Notes: generated from the letters alone by a model not told the origin. 64,000 nt of DNA from Semisulcospira habei (GCA_036245525.1 BTPG01000005.1:1202934-1266933), one strand, 5' to 3'; counted from the stretch's first letter, positions 1-10,225 are shown. Program-made: numbers and translations.

Positions 1-80
1 ACATATAGATCTATATGCGTTACATATAGATCTATATACGTTACATATAGATCTATATGCGTTACATATAGATCTATATA
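1..80. repeat. 21-bp tandem repeat, window edge
   Basis: About four copies of a 21-bp unit start at 1, 22, 43 and 64. Each copy contains the self-complementary core ATATAGATCTATAT, so the array could fold into small hairpins. Copies differ mainly at a single G/A position. The array may extend beyond the left edge of the window. Confidence 0.9.
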
Positions 81-130
81 CCTCCCTTGAGGCTGTCCGC
101 CTCAGTGGCCGCTAATTCAATCTACGACCG

Positions 131-188
131 GCATAGATTCTCATGGACTCATGCAGGCGCAAAGGGCTCATGAGGATCTACGCCTCTT
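131..188. mobile_element. Hairpin element family A, degraded copy
   Basis: Left arm (CATAGATTCTCATG...) and right arm (...CTCATGAGGATCTACG) match the family A stem seen perfectly at 305-368, with several mismatches and a degenerate loop. It is an old non-autonomous element without coding capacity. Confidence 0.65.
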
Positions 189-304
189 ATTTACAAATAA
201 GTGTGGGACCCGTAAGTTACATAGGGGCAGAGGAGGCTTTCGTTCACACTCAGCGCTAAACCAACCCCATCTGTCCACGGAACATGGGTAAACAGTGAGG
301 CAAG

Positions 305-368
305 CAAGAGGCATAGATCCTCATGAGCCCCCGCAACTGCGGGGGCTCATGAGGATCTATGCCTCTTG
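305..368. mobile_element. Hairpin element family A, perfect 30-bp stem
   Basis: A 30-bp arm beginning CAAGAGGCATAGATCCTCAT is followed by a 4-base loop and its exact reverse complement. This is the reference stem for the commonest palindromic family in the window. Its right flank, about 46 bp starting TCTATGCCTCTTGCAG, is tandemly duplicated at about 356-447, so the element edge has itself been copied. Confidence 0.9.
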
Positions 369-510
369 CAGATGGGTGATATCTCGCTTTGTATCGGCCG
401 TATCTATGCCTCTTGCAGATGGGTGATATCTCGCTTTGTATCGGCCAAAATTTAGCGCCTTTGGTCTCATCTGTCCTACGTAAAAGGTGGCAGACAGTGT
501 TTTAAGGTCA

Positions 511-578
511 CACTGGTCGTTTCCTTCCGGCAGTTCGCAGCCCGGTCTTTAGTGGCAGCGAGGGAGACAACCAGGGTG
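511..578. mobile_element. Degenerate hairpin, family I
   Basis: Arms CACTGGT...CGGCAGTTCGCAG and GGCAGCGAGGGAGACAACCAG are imperfectly complementary. They resemble hairpins at 19352-19413 and 23073-23146, which share the GAGACAACCAGTG end and a GATTCGCT core. It is non-coding. Confidence 0.45.
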
Positions 579-913
579 CGTTTGGGCTTTGAACCGGACA
601 GCTAATTGGCACTGAATTCCACAGACTCGCAGTGGTGACGTATCGTATCGATCATACTATAATATTGTCACTCCATGAACAACTGGCGGAAAAGGACCAT
701 TCGCACTCTGTTGAAGGGTAGTGCCTAATAAACTGAGAGCTCAAGGGTAGTGCTTGATGAGCTTGGCGTCTTTCAGGCCCTTGAGCTGCGCGAGCTAAAA
801 AAAGAAATATAATGCCAGTGAAGCGTTGTGCTACAAGGGCAAAAGAGTGTGCACGCCGTCGCGAAAAACAATACGAGTGTCTCAGATCACTCAAAACACG
901 GTTCCACCATTTG

Positions 914-980
914 GGCGCTGGTCTCTGAGTTTGGACCGTGCGAATGAACGCCGTAAGGTCAATCATCACAGACCGTGACA
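914..980. mobile_element. Hairpin element family C
   Basis: The left arm GCTGGTCTCTGAGTTTGGACC pairs imperfectly with the right arm around GGTCAATCATCACAGACC. The family C consensus, clearer at 13981-14040 and 11638-11702, is a GTCTGTGATTTTGGACCTTA stem. The flanks (592-913, 981-1185) show nothing else I recognise apart from a degraded family-B-like inverted repeat around 715-790. Confidence 0.6.
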
Positions 981-1185
981 TTTGCACGCGAGTGGCTGCA
1001 CCACGCTGTAACGCAAGATGCAGGATCGGAGACCAGCGCACATTTGTATGCGGCGGGGTGCGGGTGCGGTCGGACGGACCCGCCTTGTGTTGTTCACGGC
1101 GAGTGGGTAACCGGGACTCCGGGAGTGTAGAGTGTTCTACTGTGACAGCGAAGGAGACTGGTACATCGCACGGTGGTTGATAAAC

Positions 1186-1356
1186 TTAACCCTCTCAACC
1201 CCAATGCCCCATTTTCAAAATTTTTGGAATTGTCACCAGACAACTATGTATCAGTTGCAGGAGATGGATGGACCGTGATAATTCAAGGGTAGAGCCAGAT
1301 TAGCTTGGCGCCTCCATCCATCTCCTGCGGTAGCGTCTTGGGGCTAAATGGGTTAA
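1186..1356. mobile_element. Hairpin element family B, arm-deleted, TTAA ends
   Basis: TTAA at 1186-1189 and 1353-1356 bounds the element, with family B termini (CCCTCTCAACCCC and the inverted GGGGCTAAATGGG). The left stem arm GATAATTCAAGGGTAG... is present, but most of the right arm is missing, leaving CTCCATCCATCTCCTGC. It is a deletion derivative of the full elements at 9049-9262 and 34590-34793. Confidence 0.8.
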
Positions 1357-1525
1357 TATGTACTGTATGTGGGTTTTTTAAAATTAAAAAACAAACCAAA
1401 AAAAAAAAACATAAAAAAACATAAAATTACAGACACTCAGATTTGGTCCCTGCGCGTGTCTGAGCGCTGTAGGCAACACAGCAAAAATGTGGCTGAACAG
1501 CAGGAGGACGATCTCTTCGTGTCTT

Positions 1526-1895
1526 TCAATATAGTCTTCTTCTTCTTCTTCTCGTACGCCGACACACTTGGAGTTTGGCTCTCAAAATAAAATCTGTGGT
1601 CTTCTGTAGCGCCTCCACAGGCCCGTACAGTTTCTCTTGTAGGGTGGCGGGCTTCGGCCATATCTCCTCCCTCAGCAGCTGGTGGTTCCCACAGTCCTGG
1701 AGGATGTGCTCTGTGGTCTGCTCTGCTCCTCCACAAGGGCACAGGGGAGATGGCACGAGGTGGAAGCGTCTGTGCAGGTGGAAATTGTGTCGGTTGTGCC
1801 CGGTCCTCACACGGAAGATGGTCACCTGCTCTTGTCTGGACACTGCTGATGGTAACTGTCTAGGGGCCGTTGTGGTGGTCTGTACACAGACTTAA
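1526..1895 (-). pseudogene. LINE 3' fragment: post-RNase H cysteine region
   Basis: On the minus strand this encodes the C-terminal tail of a non-LTR retrotransposon polyprotein. A CPCGGAEQTTEHILQDC segment (C-x-C-x7-H-x4-C spacing) is typical of the region downstream of the RNase H domain in Jockey/I-group elements. The same peptide occurs at 45859-46226, where it reads in one frame. Here the upstream stretch (RPPQRPLDSYHQ) is joined by a frameshift near 1840. There is no RT domain, so it is a 5'-truncated dead copy. Confidence 0.75.
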
Positions 1896-1984
1896 TGATG
1901 GTCTTCATCTGAGTCTGTGAAGCTGACTCCATTTTCAATAGTGACGCGAAAGGCGGCATCGCGCCGCTGTTTAGACTTGCTGTA

Positions 1985-2225
1985 ATTTGTTGTCGCCTAC
2001 TGAAAGTTACGCTCCCTTCACGGTGGTGAAATCGCATTTAAATCGCTCCAACGAAAGTACAATTTTGTCGCGCCACTGTCGCCTGTTGCACCGCAACCGA
2101 AGCCGCTGTCGCGTCACGCAAATCAGTGAAAAACACTCCTTTATTTCCATGTTCTCGATTCGTGTCGCTGTTGGCACCGCTTTCGCGTCGCTGTTGCGGA
2201 GCCATATGGAAACACCCCCTAAAGA
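1985..2225. mobile_element. MITE family L (TTTCCATA..CAGCGACGC type)
   Basis: This stretch shares an ordered set of blocks with 9787-9995 and 44092-44692: GTCGCCTGTTG, ACTCCTTTATTTCC, TTCTCGATTCGTGTCGCTGT, and a right end GGAGCCATATGGAAACACCCC. The better copies have inverted ends around TTTCCATACAGC(G/T)ACGC. There is no ORF of interest. It is probably a non-autonomous DNA transposon of a superfamily I cannot name with confidence. Confidence 0.6.
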
Positions 2226-2611
2226 TGGCAGTGACAGGCTTGTGCTTTTGTCTTGAGCTGAGCGTGAAACTGTCCCACACTACAGCTTACTCGGCAAATG
2301 ATACCTCGTACGTCTCGTATTAAGCTTTCGGCACAAGGTTTTCCACCGCATGTTCTGGGAGTGTTGTGAACTGACTGTTAATCTGTGATTTGTGGCTATC
2401 GACTAAACACAGCAGCGCAAGCCGACTCGCTGATCTATGCTTAGGTTGTTCCGTGTGGGACTTGTGTGAAGTTTGTCAATGGGATTGATCGTGGTAGGTG
2501 TGCGGCGTTGGTGAAAACAAGACGAAGTGCTGGTTTGTGATTGAAACAACTTTGGTATGTAATCGTTCTGGTGAACATGTCTCATTCTGCCCGCGACACA
2601 CCACAGCAAGT

Positions 2612-2735
2612 TATGGCTCGACCATGGTAGTTCAAGGGTGGTGGCAGAATAGCTTGGCGCCTGCCACCACCCTTGAACTATCGTGGTCGATCTGTCTCCT
2701 GAATAGTAATGTAGTCCTCAGAGGATAATTCCCAA
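2612..2735. mobile_element. Hairpin element family B2
   Basis: The stem around TAGTTCAAGGGTGGTGGCAG pairs with CTGCCACCACCCTTGAACTA. Compared with family B, both arms carry the same paired changes. The right flank (GTAATGTAGTCCTCAGAGGA) resembles the flank of the B2 copies at 46561-46794 and 63679-63882. Confidence 0.8.
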
Positions 2736-2788
2736 ATGTGGGTCAGTATTTCGTACCTCGGGCATAATGAGATTTTCATGTGTCAAGT

Positions 2789-2852
2789 GATGGTCTGTGA
2801 CTTTGGACCTCACGGCCTAGCGCCGTAAGGTCCGAAATCACAGTCCAGCACA
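2789..2852. mobile_element. Hairpin element family C
   Basis: Left arm GTCTGTGACTTTGGACCTCA and right arm TAAGGTCCGAAATCACAG are inverted complements around a short CGGCCTAGCGCCG centre. It lies about 35 bp upstream of the 56-bp satellite. Confidence 0.8.
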
Positions 2853-2885
2853 TAACTAGAAGTTTGATGTGGCTGAAGCTTCGAA

Positions 2886-4898
2886 TACATTGGACTGTGC
2901 ACGGCGGAACGTGGTAAAGGACAGGCAAAGAGGGTTTCAAAAACGTTGGACTGCGCACGGCGGCATGTCGTAAAGAACAGCCAAAGAGGGTTTCAAAAAC
3001 GTTGGACTGCGCACGGCGGCATGTCGTAAAGGACAGGCAAAGAGGGTTTCAAAAACGTTGGACTGCGCACGGCGGCATGTCGTAAAGGACAGGCAAAGAG
3101 GGTTTCAAAAACGTTGGACTGCGCACAGCGGCATGTCGTATAGGACAGGCAAAGAGGGTTTCAAAAACGTTGGACTGCGCATGACGGCACGTCGTAAAGG
3201 ACAGGCAAAGAGGGTTTCAAAAACGTTGGACTGCACACAGCAGCACGTCGTAAAGGACAGGCAAAGAGGGTTTCAAAAACGTTGGACTGCGCACGGCGGC
3301 ACGTCGTAAAGGACAGGCAAAGAGGGTTTCAAAAACGTTGGACTGCACACGGCGGCACGTCGTAAAGGACAGGCAAAGAGGGTTTCAAAAACGTTGGACT
3401 GCGCACGGCGGCATGTCGTAAAGGACAGGCAAAGAGGGTTTCAAAAACGTTGGACTGCGCACGGCAGCATGTCGTAAAGGACAGGCAAAGAGGGTTTCAA
3501 AAACGTTGGACTGCGCACGGCGGCATGTCGTATAGGACAGGCAAAGAGGGTTTCAAAAACGTTGGACTGCGCACGGCGGCATGTCGTAAAGGACAGGCAA
3601 AGAGGGTTTCAAAAATGTTGGACTGCGCATGGCGGCATGTCGTAAAGGACAGGCAAAGAGGGTTTCAAAAACGTTGGACTGCACACAGCAGCACGTTGTA
3701 AAGGACAGGCAAAGAGGGTTTCAAAAACGTTGGACTGCGCACAGCGGCACGTCGTAAAGGACAGGCAAAGAGGGTTTCAAAAACGTTGGACTGCGCACGG
3801 CGGCACGTCGTAAAGGACAGGCAAAGAGGGTTTCAAAAACGTTGGACTGCTCACGGCGGCACGGCGTAAAGGACAGGCAAAGAGGGTTTCAAAAACGTTG
3901 GACTGCGCACGGCGGAACGTCGTAAAGTTCAGGCAAAGAGGGTTTCAAAAACGTTGGACTGCACACGTCGGCACGTCGTAAAGGACAGGCAAAGAGGGTT
4001 TCAAAAACGTTGGACTGCGCACGGCGGCACGTCATAAAGGACAGGCAAAGAGGGTTTCAAAAACGTTGGACTGCGCACGGCGGCACGTCGTAAAGGACAG
4101 GCAAAAAGGGTTTCAAAAACGTTGGACTGCACACAGCGGCACGTCGTAAAGGACAGGCAAAGAGGGTTTCAAAAACGTTGGACTGCGCACGACGGCACGC
4201 CGTAAAGGACAGGCAAAGAGGGTTTCAAAAACGTTGGACTGCGCACGGCGGCACGTCGTAAAGGACAGGCAAAGAGGGTTTCAAAAACGTTGGACTGCGC
4301 ACGGCGGCACGTCGTAAAGGACAGACAAAGAGGGTTTCAAAAACGTTGGACTGCGCACGGTGGCACGGCGTAAAGGACAGACAAAGAGGGTTTCAAAAAC
4401 GTTGGACTGCGCACGGCGGCACGGCGTAAAGGACAGGCAAAGAGGGTTTCAAAAACGTTGGACTGCGCATGGCGGCACGTCGTAAAGGACAGGCAAAGAG
4501 GGTTTCAAAAACGTTGGACTGCGCATGGCGGCACGTCGTAAAGGACAGGCAAAGAGGGTTTCAAAAAACGTTGGACTGCGCACGGCGGCACGTCGTAAAG
4601 GACAGGCAAAGAGGGTTTCAAAAACGTTGGACTGCGCACGGCGGCACGTCGTAAAGGACAGGCAAAGAGGGTTTCAAAAACGTTGGACTGCGCATGGCGG
4701 CACGTTGTAAAGGACAGGCAAAGAGGGTTTCAAAAACGTTGGACTGCGCACGGCGGCACGTCGTAAAAGACAGGCAAAGAGGGTTTCAAAAACGTTGGAC
4801 TGCGCACGGCGGCACGTCGTAAAGGACAGGCAAAGAGGGTTTCAAAAACGTTGGACTGCGCACGGCGGCACGTCGTAAAGGACAGACAAAGAGGGTTC
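2886..4898 (+). repeat. 56-bp satellite array, about 36 copies
   Basis: A head-to-tail array with a 56-bp period; each unit starts CGTTGGACTGCGCACGGCGG and ends GAGGGTTTCAAAAA. Copies are about 90-98% alike, with C/T and G/A transitions at CpG positions most common; one copy near 4565 has an extra A. Fifty-six is not a multiple of three, so open frames running through it are chance products of a stop-poor unit. It ends where the dispersed repeat at 4900 begins. Confidence 0.97.
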
Positions 4899-4899
4899 G

Positions 4900-5215
4900 T
4901 TTGCAACGAACGACTCCCAACAACGCACGAGAAGCCAGTTGCGGCGGACCTTCAGCTTCTGTTACAAGCATAGACGACTGGACGCCCCACACCCCCTGGG
5001 AGCTGGACTCGCAATCCAGGGGAAAAAAGACGGGCTTGTTCCATACCATGTCCGTTGAAAGGTCCTGGTAAATCAAAGTGGCACAGTTGCAGTGCGCCTG
5101 AATTGATCAGTGTTCAGGTCGTACTCCATAGGCAATAGATCTCCCTGTCCCCCATATCCCGCCCGTCAGGGCCGTCCATTATCACTTCGGTGCCGTGGAC
5201 GTTAAACCCCGAACT
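4900..5215. mobile_element. Dispersed repeat family M (SINE-like)
   Basis: Blocks CGTTCGTTGTTGGGAG-like, CAGGGGAAAAAAGACGGGCTT, GTTGAAAGGTCCTGG, GGCACAGTTGCAGTGCGCCT, CTCCATAGGCAATAG and GACGTTAAACCCCGAACTAA recur in the same order at 8757-9040 and 58015-58208. The terminal GACGTTAA motif resembles the 3' end of the AATC-tailed SINE at 32304-32677. That suggests a SINE mobilised by a related LINE, though I see no convincing promoter head. Confidence 0.55.
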
Positions 5216-5240
5216 AAAACCAAAACGCCCCACACATCTC

Positions 5241-5416
5241 CAAGAGGCATAGATCCTCGCGTGCCCTCCCGGGAGATGTTTAGAGTGGTGTCTATCCTCG
5301 CGTGCCCTCCCGGGAGATGTTTAGAGTGGTGTCTATCCTCGCGTGCCCTCCCGGCAGATGTTTAGAGTGGTGTCTATCCTCGCGTGCCCTTCCGGGAGAT
5401 GTTTAGAGTGGTGCCT
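5241..5416 (+). repeat. 41-bp tandem repeat grown from a family A half-hairpin
   Basis: It starts with the family A left arm (CAAGAGGCATAGATCCTC), then four copies of an approximately 41-bp unit containing CTATCCTCGCGTGCCCTCCC and GAGATGTTTAGAGTGGTG. The ATCCTC core of the element arm is inside the repeated unit, so the array appears to have formed from a truncated hairpin element. Confidence 0.8.
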
Positions 5417-5859
5417 ATTCTTATAGTCCTAACTGTTTATCCGCCCGTTATTTCGCTCTCGTTCGTTGTTAGGTCTCGTCCGGCGTAAACGTCACCTCTA
5501 TTCTGTCATTGTTACTACTGTTACTACTGTTCGGCTGCCAGAGCCAAGCTGTAGTTCTTGACATTGATGTCCAGCCGGAAACTGAAACCGCTCTAAAGCA
5601 GGAAGCTTGAATTGTTTCATCGTCGGTGACAGTGCAACGAAAGTTTCATAAGTTTCATAAGAAAAACGAAAAACTGTCTGTATGACTAGTTCATATTCTT
5701 CTAACGGTATTATTATTATTATTTATTATTTATCGTGAGTTCGAGGTCTAATGGAATTAAATTGCTTGTGACTATGTGAAGGGTTACCTGACTTACACAC
5801 GGCAAGGAAACACTTTATCACGAGAGTTCACGGGAATTCTCTGAGCGACTTGGCGCCAA
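5417..5859. other. No gene recognised
   Basis: Anonymous sequence with a short ATT run near 5710 and a repeated CGTTCGTTGTTAGG block shared with family M repeats. No coding exon with plausible splice sites was seen. Confidence 0.6.
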
Positions 5860-6086
5860 ATAATAATTACAATATCAATAATAATAGTAACAATAATAAT
5901 AATAATAATACTGCTACTACTACTACTAATAATAATAATAACAACAATAATAATAATAGTAATAATAATACTAATAATAATAATAACAACAATAATAATA
6001 ATAACAACAACAATAATAATAGTAACAATAATAATAATAATGATACTACTACTACTACTACTACTACTAATAATAATAATAAATAG
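5860..6086. repeat. AAT/AAC/ACT trinucleotide microsatellite
   Basis: About 225 bp of mixed trinucleotide repeats (AAT with AAC, AGT and ACT interruptions). Poly-Asn and poly-Ile readings on either strand are artefacts of the repeat. It is followed by AAATAGTTCTTGTATAGCGC, a motif like the LINE 3' tail at 36075, so the microsatellite probably grew from a LINE tail. Confidence 0.95.
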
Positions 6087-6255
6087 TTCTTGTATAGCGC
6101 TGTTCTCCTGGACAACACAACAAGAGTAACCTCTCATCAAAGACCATCATGGTTGACAGCCACCTAACTGGTGGTCTTTAAAGTCAGGCGATCTCTGACA
6201 AGGGTGGTCGCTCAACACAGGTTCTGATATGTTGATACGCACTCGCCAGGCGCCC

Positions 6256-6362
6256 GTGTGCCACTGCGCTGTCGAGCGGAACAGGATTCACGACAGGCTC
6301 AGATTATTATCAGAGACAATGGAGACAACATGTCGTCATGGTCTGATGACCCCATAGCGAAG
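6256..6362 (+). repeat. 107-bp segment duplicated at 7012-7128
   Basis: The segment CCACTGCGCTGTCGAGCGGA ... GTCGTCATGGTCTGATGA is repeated with about 90% identity inside a family B element at 7012-7128, where it replaces the left stem arm. Its origin is unknown. Confidence 0.8.
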
Positions 6363-6405
6363 TCAGCGGCATATTTGACTCCAGCCGAAGACGCGCGTAC
6401 ACGTG

Positions 6406-6597
6406 TTAACCATTTCCCTGCCATTGGACTTATGTTCTGTTTGAAATCATTGCAGATTCTATAAAACATAGACATAAAGCGGTTTCAACAAGAGGCATAG
6501 ATCCTCATGAGCCCCCCACAATTGAGGGGGGCTCATTAGGATCTATACCTCTTGCAGTTTTGGTGGCGTTTACTTTTTTCGGCAGTAAAAGGGTTAA
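6406..6597. mobile_element. Complete family A element with TTAA at both ends
   Basis: TTAA at 6406-6409 is followed by CCATTTCCCTGCC, and the right end is GGCAGTAAAAGGGTTAA, giving short terminal inverted repeats. The internal hairpin (6489-6554) is the family A stem starting CAAGAGGCATAGATCCTCAT. The TTAA on both flanks fits TTAA-specific target duplication. It has no ORF and is therefore non-autonomous. Confidence 0.85.
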
Positions 6598-6682
6598 ATT
6601 TGCAATGCCTGGTTGTTCCCCAGTGAAGCGGGCACCGTACCATTTCTCACAGTCATCAAATGTCAGATTCTGTCTCGATGAT

Positions 6683-6786
6683 TGTGCTGGTCTGTGTTTT
6701 GGAGACTTTGGATTCTGGACTTTGTGATATTACGACACGGCGATCAGCCGCTTTGTGTGCTGGTCTGTGAGCTTGAACTTTAAGGT
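6683..6786. mobile_element. Family C arms, separated copy
   Basis: GTGCTGGTCTGTG appears twice in direct orientation (about 6688 and 6759) rather than as a clean hairpin, with TTTGGA and TTTGTGATATT blocks between. It is probably two broken family C copies next to the CA microsatellite. Confidence 0.5.
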
Positions 6787-6904
<118 letters not shown>

Positions 6905-6917
6905 GATATCTGAATAA

Positions 6918-7207
6918 GCATTAGCTCCTTCAGCCGCACGCACGTATTTCCCAAATTTGGGAGGCGGTTATCTAACGACTATGCACCGGTTGCAGCATCT
7001 CCTGCATCGACCATGTGCCACTGCTGTCGAACGGAACAGGATTCACGACAGGCTCTGATTATTATCAAAGACAATGGAGACAATAATTATGTCGTCATGG
7101 TCTGATGATCTCATCGCCAAGCGCCAAGCTAATCTGGCACTACCCTTGAATTATCATGGTCGACCCATCTCCTGCTGTAGTGCGTCAGGGCTGAATGTGC
7201 TAATACG
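6918..7207. mobile_element. Family B element with left arm replaced
   Basis: Family B termini and subterminal blocks are present (TCCTTCAGCCGCACG, TTTCCCAAATTTGGGAGG, and on the right CTGTAGTGCGTCAGGGCTGA). Only the right stem arm (GCGCCAAGCTAATCTGGCAC...) is intact. Where the left arm should be is a 110-bp copy of the sequence at 6256-6362, so the element has lost its hairpin by replacement rather than simple deletion. Confidence 0.75.
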
Positions 7208-7332
7208 TCACGTGACTAAGCGTCTCGCGGAGAGAGCTAATTAGTGAGGTTTCGATTGCGACGACTGACTGCCAACAACGAACGGATCGCGATGTCACGG
7301 GTAAGCATAGTCAACGCCGCGCCAAACATCTC

Positions 7333-7359
7333 CAAGAGGCATAGATCCTCATGAGCCCT
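7333..7359 (+). mobile_element. Family A half-hairpin
   Basis: Only the left arm CAAGAGGCATAGATCCTCAT plus GAGCCCT is present. It abuts the 3' end of the LINE fragment at 7360, so LINE insertion or deletion probably removed the other arm. Confidence 0.8.
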
Positions 7360-8225
7360 ATGTGCTTGTGCTGCGTTGTCTCTCTCTTGGCTTGACTTCG
7401 CGAACGAAGATTTTATAGGAGTTGCCCACGACGTCTGCAGGCTTGTTCGTGGCTGCGGAGGCCAATCCGAGACAGGCAGGTTCGACCGCAGTGGCTGCAG
7501 GGGAAGGTCTGGCCAGGGTTCTGAGCTGCGGCATCTCTGTTTTTTCTCCTGAGCCGCTTGTCCTTAAGGCTAGCTCTGCGAGAGTCCTCAAAGGAGACAG
7601 CTGCCTTGTAAATGGTGGAGCGCCAGGTGTCACGGTCCGCAGCAAGCGAAGACCACTGGTGGTGGTCGATTTGGCAGGCACTAAGTGACTTCTTGAGACA
7701 GTCTTTGTATCTCTTCTTTGGTGCCCCTCTGTCACGGTGTCCAGTAGCAAGCTCGCCGAACAGGGTGATCTTTGGTAGGCGATGATCCTCCATCCTGGAG
7801 ACATGCCCCGCCCAGCGGAGCTGTGTCCGCAGCAGCAAAGCCTCGATGCTCACAGTTTCAGCCTGTTCAAGGACCTCGACGTTGGTGACATAGTCACTCC
7901 AGTGAATGCCCAGGATGGTACGCAGGCAGCGCTGGTGGAAGCGTTCGAGGAGTCGTAGTTGGCTGCGGTAGAGGGCCCAGGACTCGGAACCATACAGCAG
8001 GGTGGTGAGGACCACAGCTCTGTACACGCTGATCTTGGTGCCTGTTTTCAGCTGTTGATTGTGCCACACCCGCTTGAAAAGTCGCCCGAAAGCACTGTTC
8101 GCTTTTGCCAGCCTGCTGTCAAGCTCCTTGTCCAGCTTGGCGTCCGACGTGATAATGCAGCCAAGGTAAGTAAACTGGTGCACTGACTTTAGTTCAGACT
8201 CGCCAATGGTGATGTGAGGAGGGCG
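7360..8225 (-). pseudogene. LINE 3' fragment: RT thumb region plus C-terminal zinc finger
   Basis: The minus strand encodes about 270 residues of the C-terminal part of a non-LTR reverse transcriptase. It has the FTYLGCIITSDAK segment after the palm, the LLYGSESWALYR helix region, the LRWAGHVSRMED motif, then a C-terminal C2H2-like finger (CSHCGRTCLSRIGLRSHEQAC: C-x2-C...H-x4-C). The frame ends in a stop near 7413, and about 50 bp of 3' UTR follows. Coding similarity stops near 8225 with no palm or endonuclease domain, so it is a 5'-truncated copy. The frame itself is unbroken, so the insertion may be fairly recent. Confidence 0.85.
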
Positions 8226-8342
8226 ATACACTATACAGATTACGAACAAACTGGCTGATATTCTTGATGACAAAACACATCCACTTAGATATGAATTTGA
8301 CAGCAGACGTATCGAACGAAGTGGCAGACTTCGAGTACCCAA

Positions 8343-8756
8343 CTAAGTAGTGCATCACGTTATGCCAACTCTTTTGTCCCTCAGGCTGTTACCCTTTTCA
8401 ACAGTTATATCAGTAGATAGTGTCTGTCGCCATTCTTTAGTTCTTCAGTTCTAGCCCTTTCAGTAGTTCACTGCAACATTGCTGACACCACTGAGAAGCA
8501 CAGGGGTAATCCACCATAAGTGTTTCTGATGCCAAGAGTGTTACAAAGGTAGCAATACGTCTGTTACAGTGCATCTCTTTCATTGAGAGTTATGGGTTAT
8601 TTAATTATTTCAATGAGTGAATGATGATGCCATGTGTTGTATGGGCAGACAGCGAATTTCCCCGTGAGGGATTACTAAAGTATTATTGTATTGTATTGTC
8701 TTCAAATATTGTCTATGCTTCTGGCACACACTGGTTATCCGCCTGGCCTTCGCTCC
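8343..8756. other. No gene recognised
   Basis: AT-rich anonymous sequence. The only feature is a short run based on ATTGT near 8680. Confidence 0.6.
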
Positions 8757-9040
8757 CGTTCGTTGTAGGGAGTCGTTCGGCACAAACGTAACCTCACCAC
8801 TGGAACATCTGAGTGGCTGGTGAATCATGGCCCCGGTAGCTGTGCTCGAAATCCAGGAGACAAAAAAAAAAAAAAGAGGGGCTTGTTCTATACAGCATTG
8901 TCTGTTGAAAGATTATATGCCACTTTGATTTAAAATCTAAAAGTGGCACAGTTGCAGTGCGCCTAAATTTATTCGCGTTCATTTCATACTCCATAGGTAA
9001 TAGAAGCCCCTGCCCCCCAGGGCAGGCACGTTAGGTCTGA
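8757..9040. mobile_element. Dispersed repeat family M (SINE-like)
   Basis: The second copy of the repeat described at 4900-5215. It shares CGTTCGTTGTAGGGAGTCGT, GGCACAGTTGCAGTGCGCCT and CTCCATAGGTAATAG in the same order, with an extra A-tract and an inserted ACTTTGATTTAAAATC stretch. Confidence 0.6.
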
Positions 9041-9048
9041 ACCCTGAA

Positions 9049-9262
9049 TTATCCCATTCAGCCCTGACGCACTACAGCAGGAGATGGGTCGACCATGATA
9101 ATTCAAGGGTAGTGCCAGATTAGCCTGGCGCCTGTCGGCGCCAAGCTAATCTGGCACTACCCTTGAATTATCATGGTCGATCCATCTCCTGCAACTGGTG
9201 CATAGTCATTAGATGACGCCTCCAAATTTTGGGAAATACGGCCGTCGGGCTGAATGAGTTAA
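9049..9262. mobile_element. Full-length family B element
   Basis: A complete element. The left end TTATCCCATTCAGCCC (first base of TTAA repeat altered) and the right end GGGCTGAATGAGTTAA form the terminal inverted repeat. The internal hairpin has arms of about 50 bp, from CAGGAGATGGGTCGACCATG to GTAGTGCCAGATTAGC, with a loop of only a few bases at GCCTGTCGGC. The right subterminal block (CAAATTTTGGGAAATACGG) is not in the stem. Confidence 0.9.
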
Positions 9263-9433
9263 CCAAACCGTCGAATAATCTAGACAGCGCAATGCTGCTG
9301 TTGGCACTGTGATTACGACAACGGCTTGGCCTGTTCGTTGATTACATGTGATATGTACTTCGATCCAGTTACTGATTTGTACAAGTACACCAAACCCGTA
9401 ATATGTATCAGTCTGATGGCGAAAGCCAGTCTC

Positions 9434-9595
9434 TGCAAGAGGCATAGATTCGCATGAGTCCCCGCAAATGCGACACTGACTACGCCCATGTACCTTGTGC
9501 ATACTCTGTCAGCGAAATCCATTCCTCTGGCAAGAGGCATAGATTTGCATGTGTCCCCGCAACATGCGGGGACTCGTGAGAAACCACGTCTCTTG
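9434..9595. mobile_element. Two family A hairpin pieces
   Basis: A left-arm-only copy (9434-9470, CAAGAGGCATAGATTCGCAT) is followed 60 bp later by a full but imperfect hairpin at 9531-9595 with loop CAAC. The stem of the second has mismatches (GTGAGAAACCACGTC), so it is old. Confidence 0.75.
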
Positions 9596-9786
9596 TTGAC
9601 ATAGTTTATCAGTTCTCAGCCGTCTGCTGTTCGAAATTCACAACGACGATGTAAAGGTTTGTTTTCTTACCCTGTTGTCATACTGACAAATTTATGACAA
9701 TTTATGGCAAAGACAATGTAATTGTTAATCCACGCGGTCAGTTATTATGTCAAGATCTCTCACTGATATCTTTCTCTCGCCTACTT

Positions 9787-9995
9787 AAGCTGTGTTTCCA
9801 TACAGCTACGCGACAGTGGTGGGGTAGTCGACATGGCAAAACAGTCGCTGTCGCCTGCCGCACCACAATCGCGCCTCTGTCGGGTCGCACATACGGAAAG
9901 ACTCATTCATTTATTTCTATTTGCTCGATTCACGTCGCTGTCGCCACCACTTTCGTGTCCGCGCTGTCCCGCCGATATATGGAAACAGTCCTTTA
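9787..9995. mobile_element. MITE family L
   Basis: Left end TGTTTCCATACAGCTACGCGA and right end CCGATATATGGAAACAGTC are inverted complements at the TTTCCATA core. The interior matches 1985-2225 and the two halves near 44 kb. It is about 210 bp, non-coding, and probably cut-and-paste. Confidence 0.7.
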
Positions 9996-10225
9996 AGGGA
10001 TCCTGTTCGAGTTCTGTATGCTTATTTTTATATTATTTATGATAGGACACCGTTGAGAACGGACCAAATTGATAGTAAGGCCAGAGAACAATGATGTTAG
10101 TATGGTCAACTGTAGGCAAAGACAAAGACATATACAAGAGACAAGTTTACACATGTACTATTATCCCATCCAGTATTTTATAAATACCATCCTATCTTTG
10201 CTTTTATCTCATTAGCCCGCTCAGA

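Noticed and set aside
2886..4898. CRISPR-like regularly spaced repeats
   Set aside because: The 56-bp units are contiguous with no unique spacers, in an animal genome. It is a satellite.
5793..6140. Poly-Ile, poly-Leu and poly-Asn proteins
   Set aside because: Translations of trinucleotide repeats.
7422..8186. Plus-strand ORFs over the LINE fragment
   Set aside because: They overlap the minus-strand RT fragment, which has clear family motifs.
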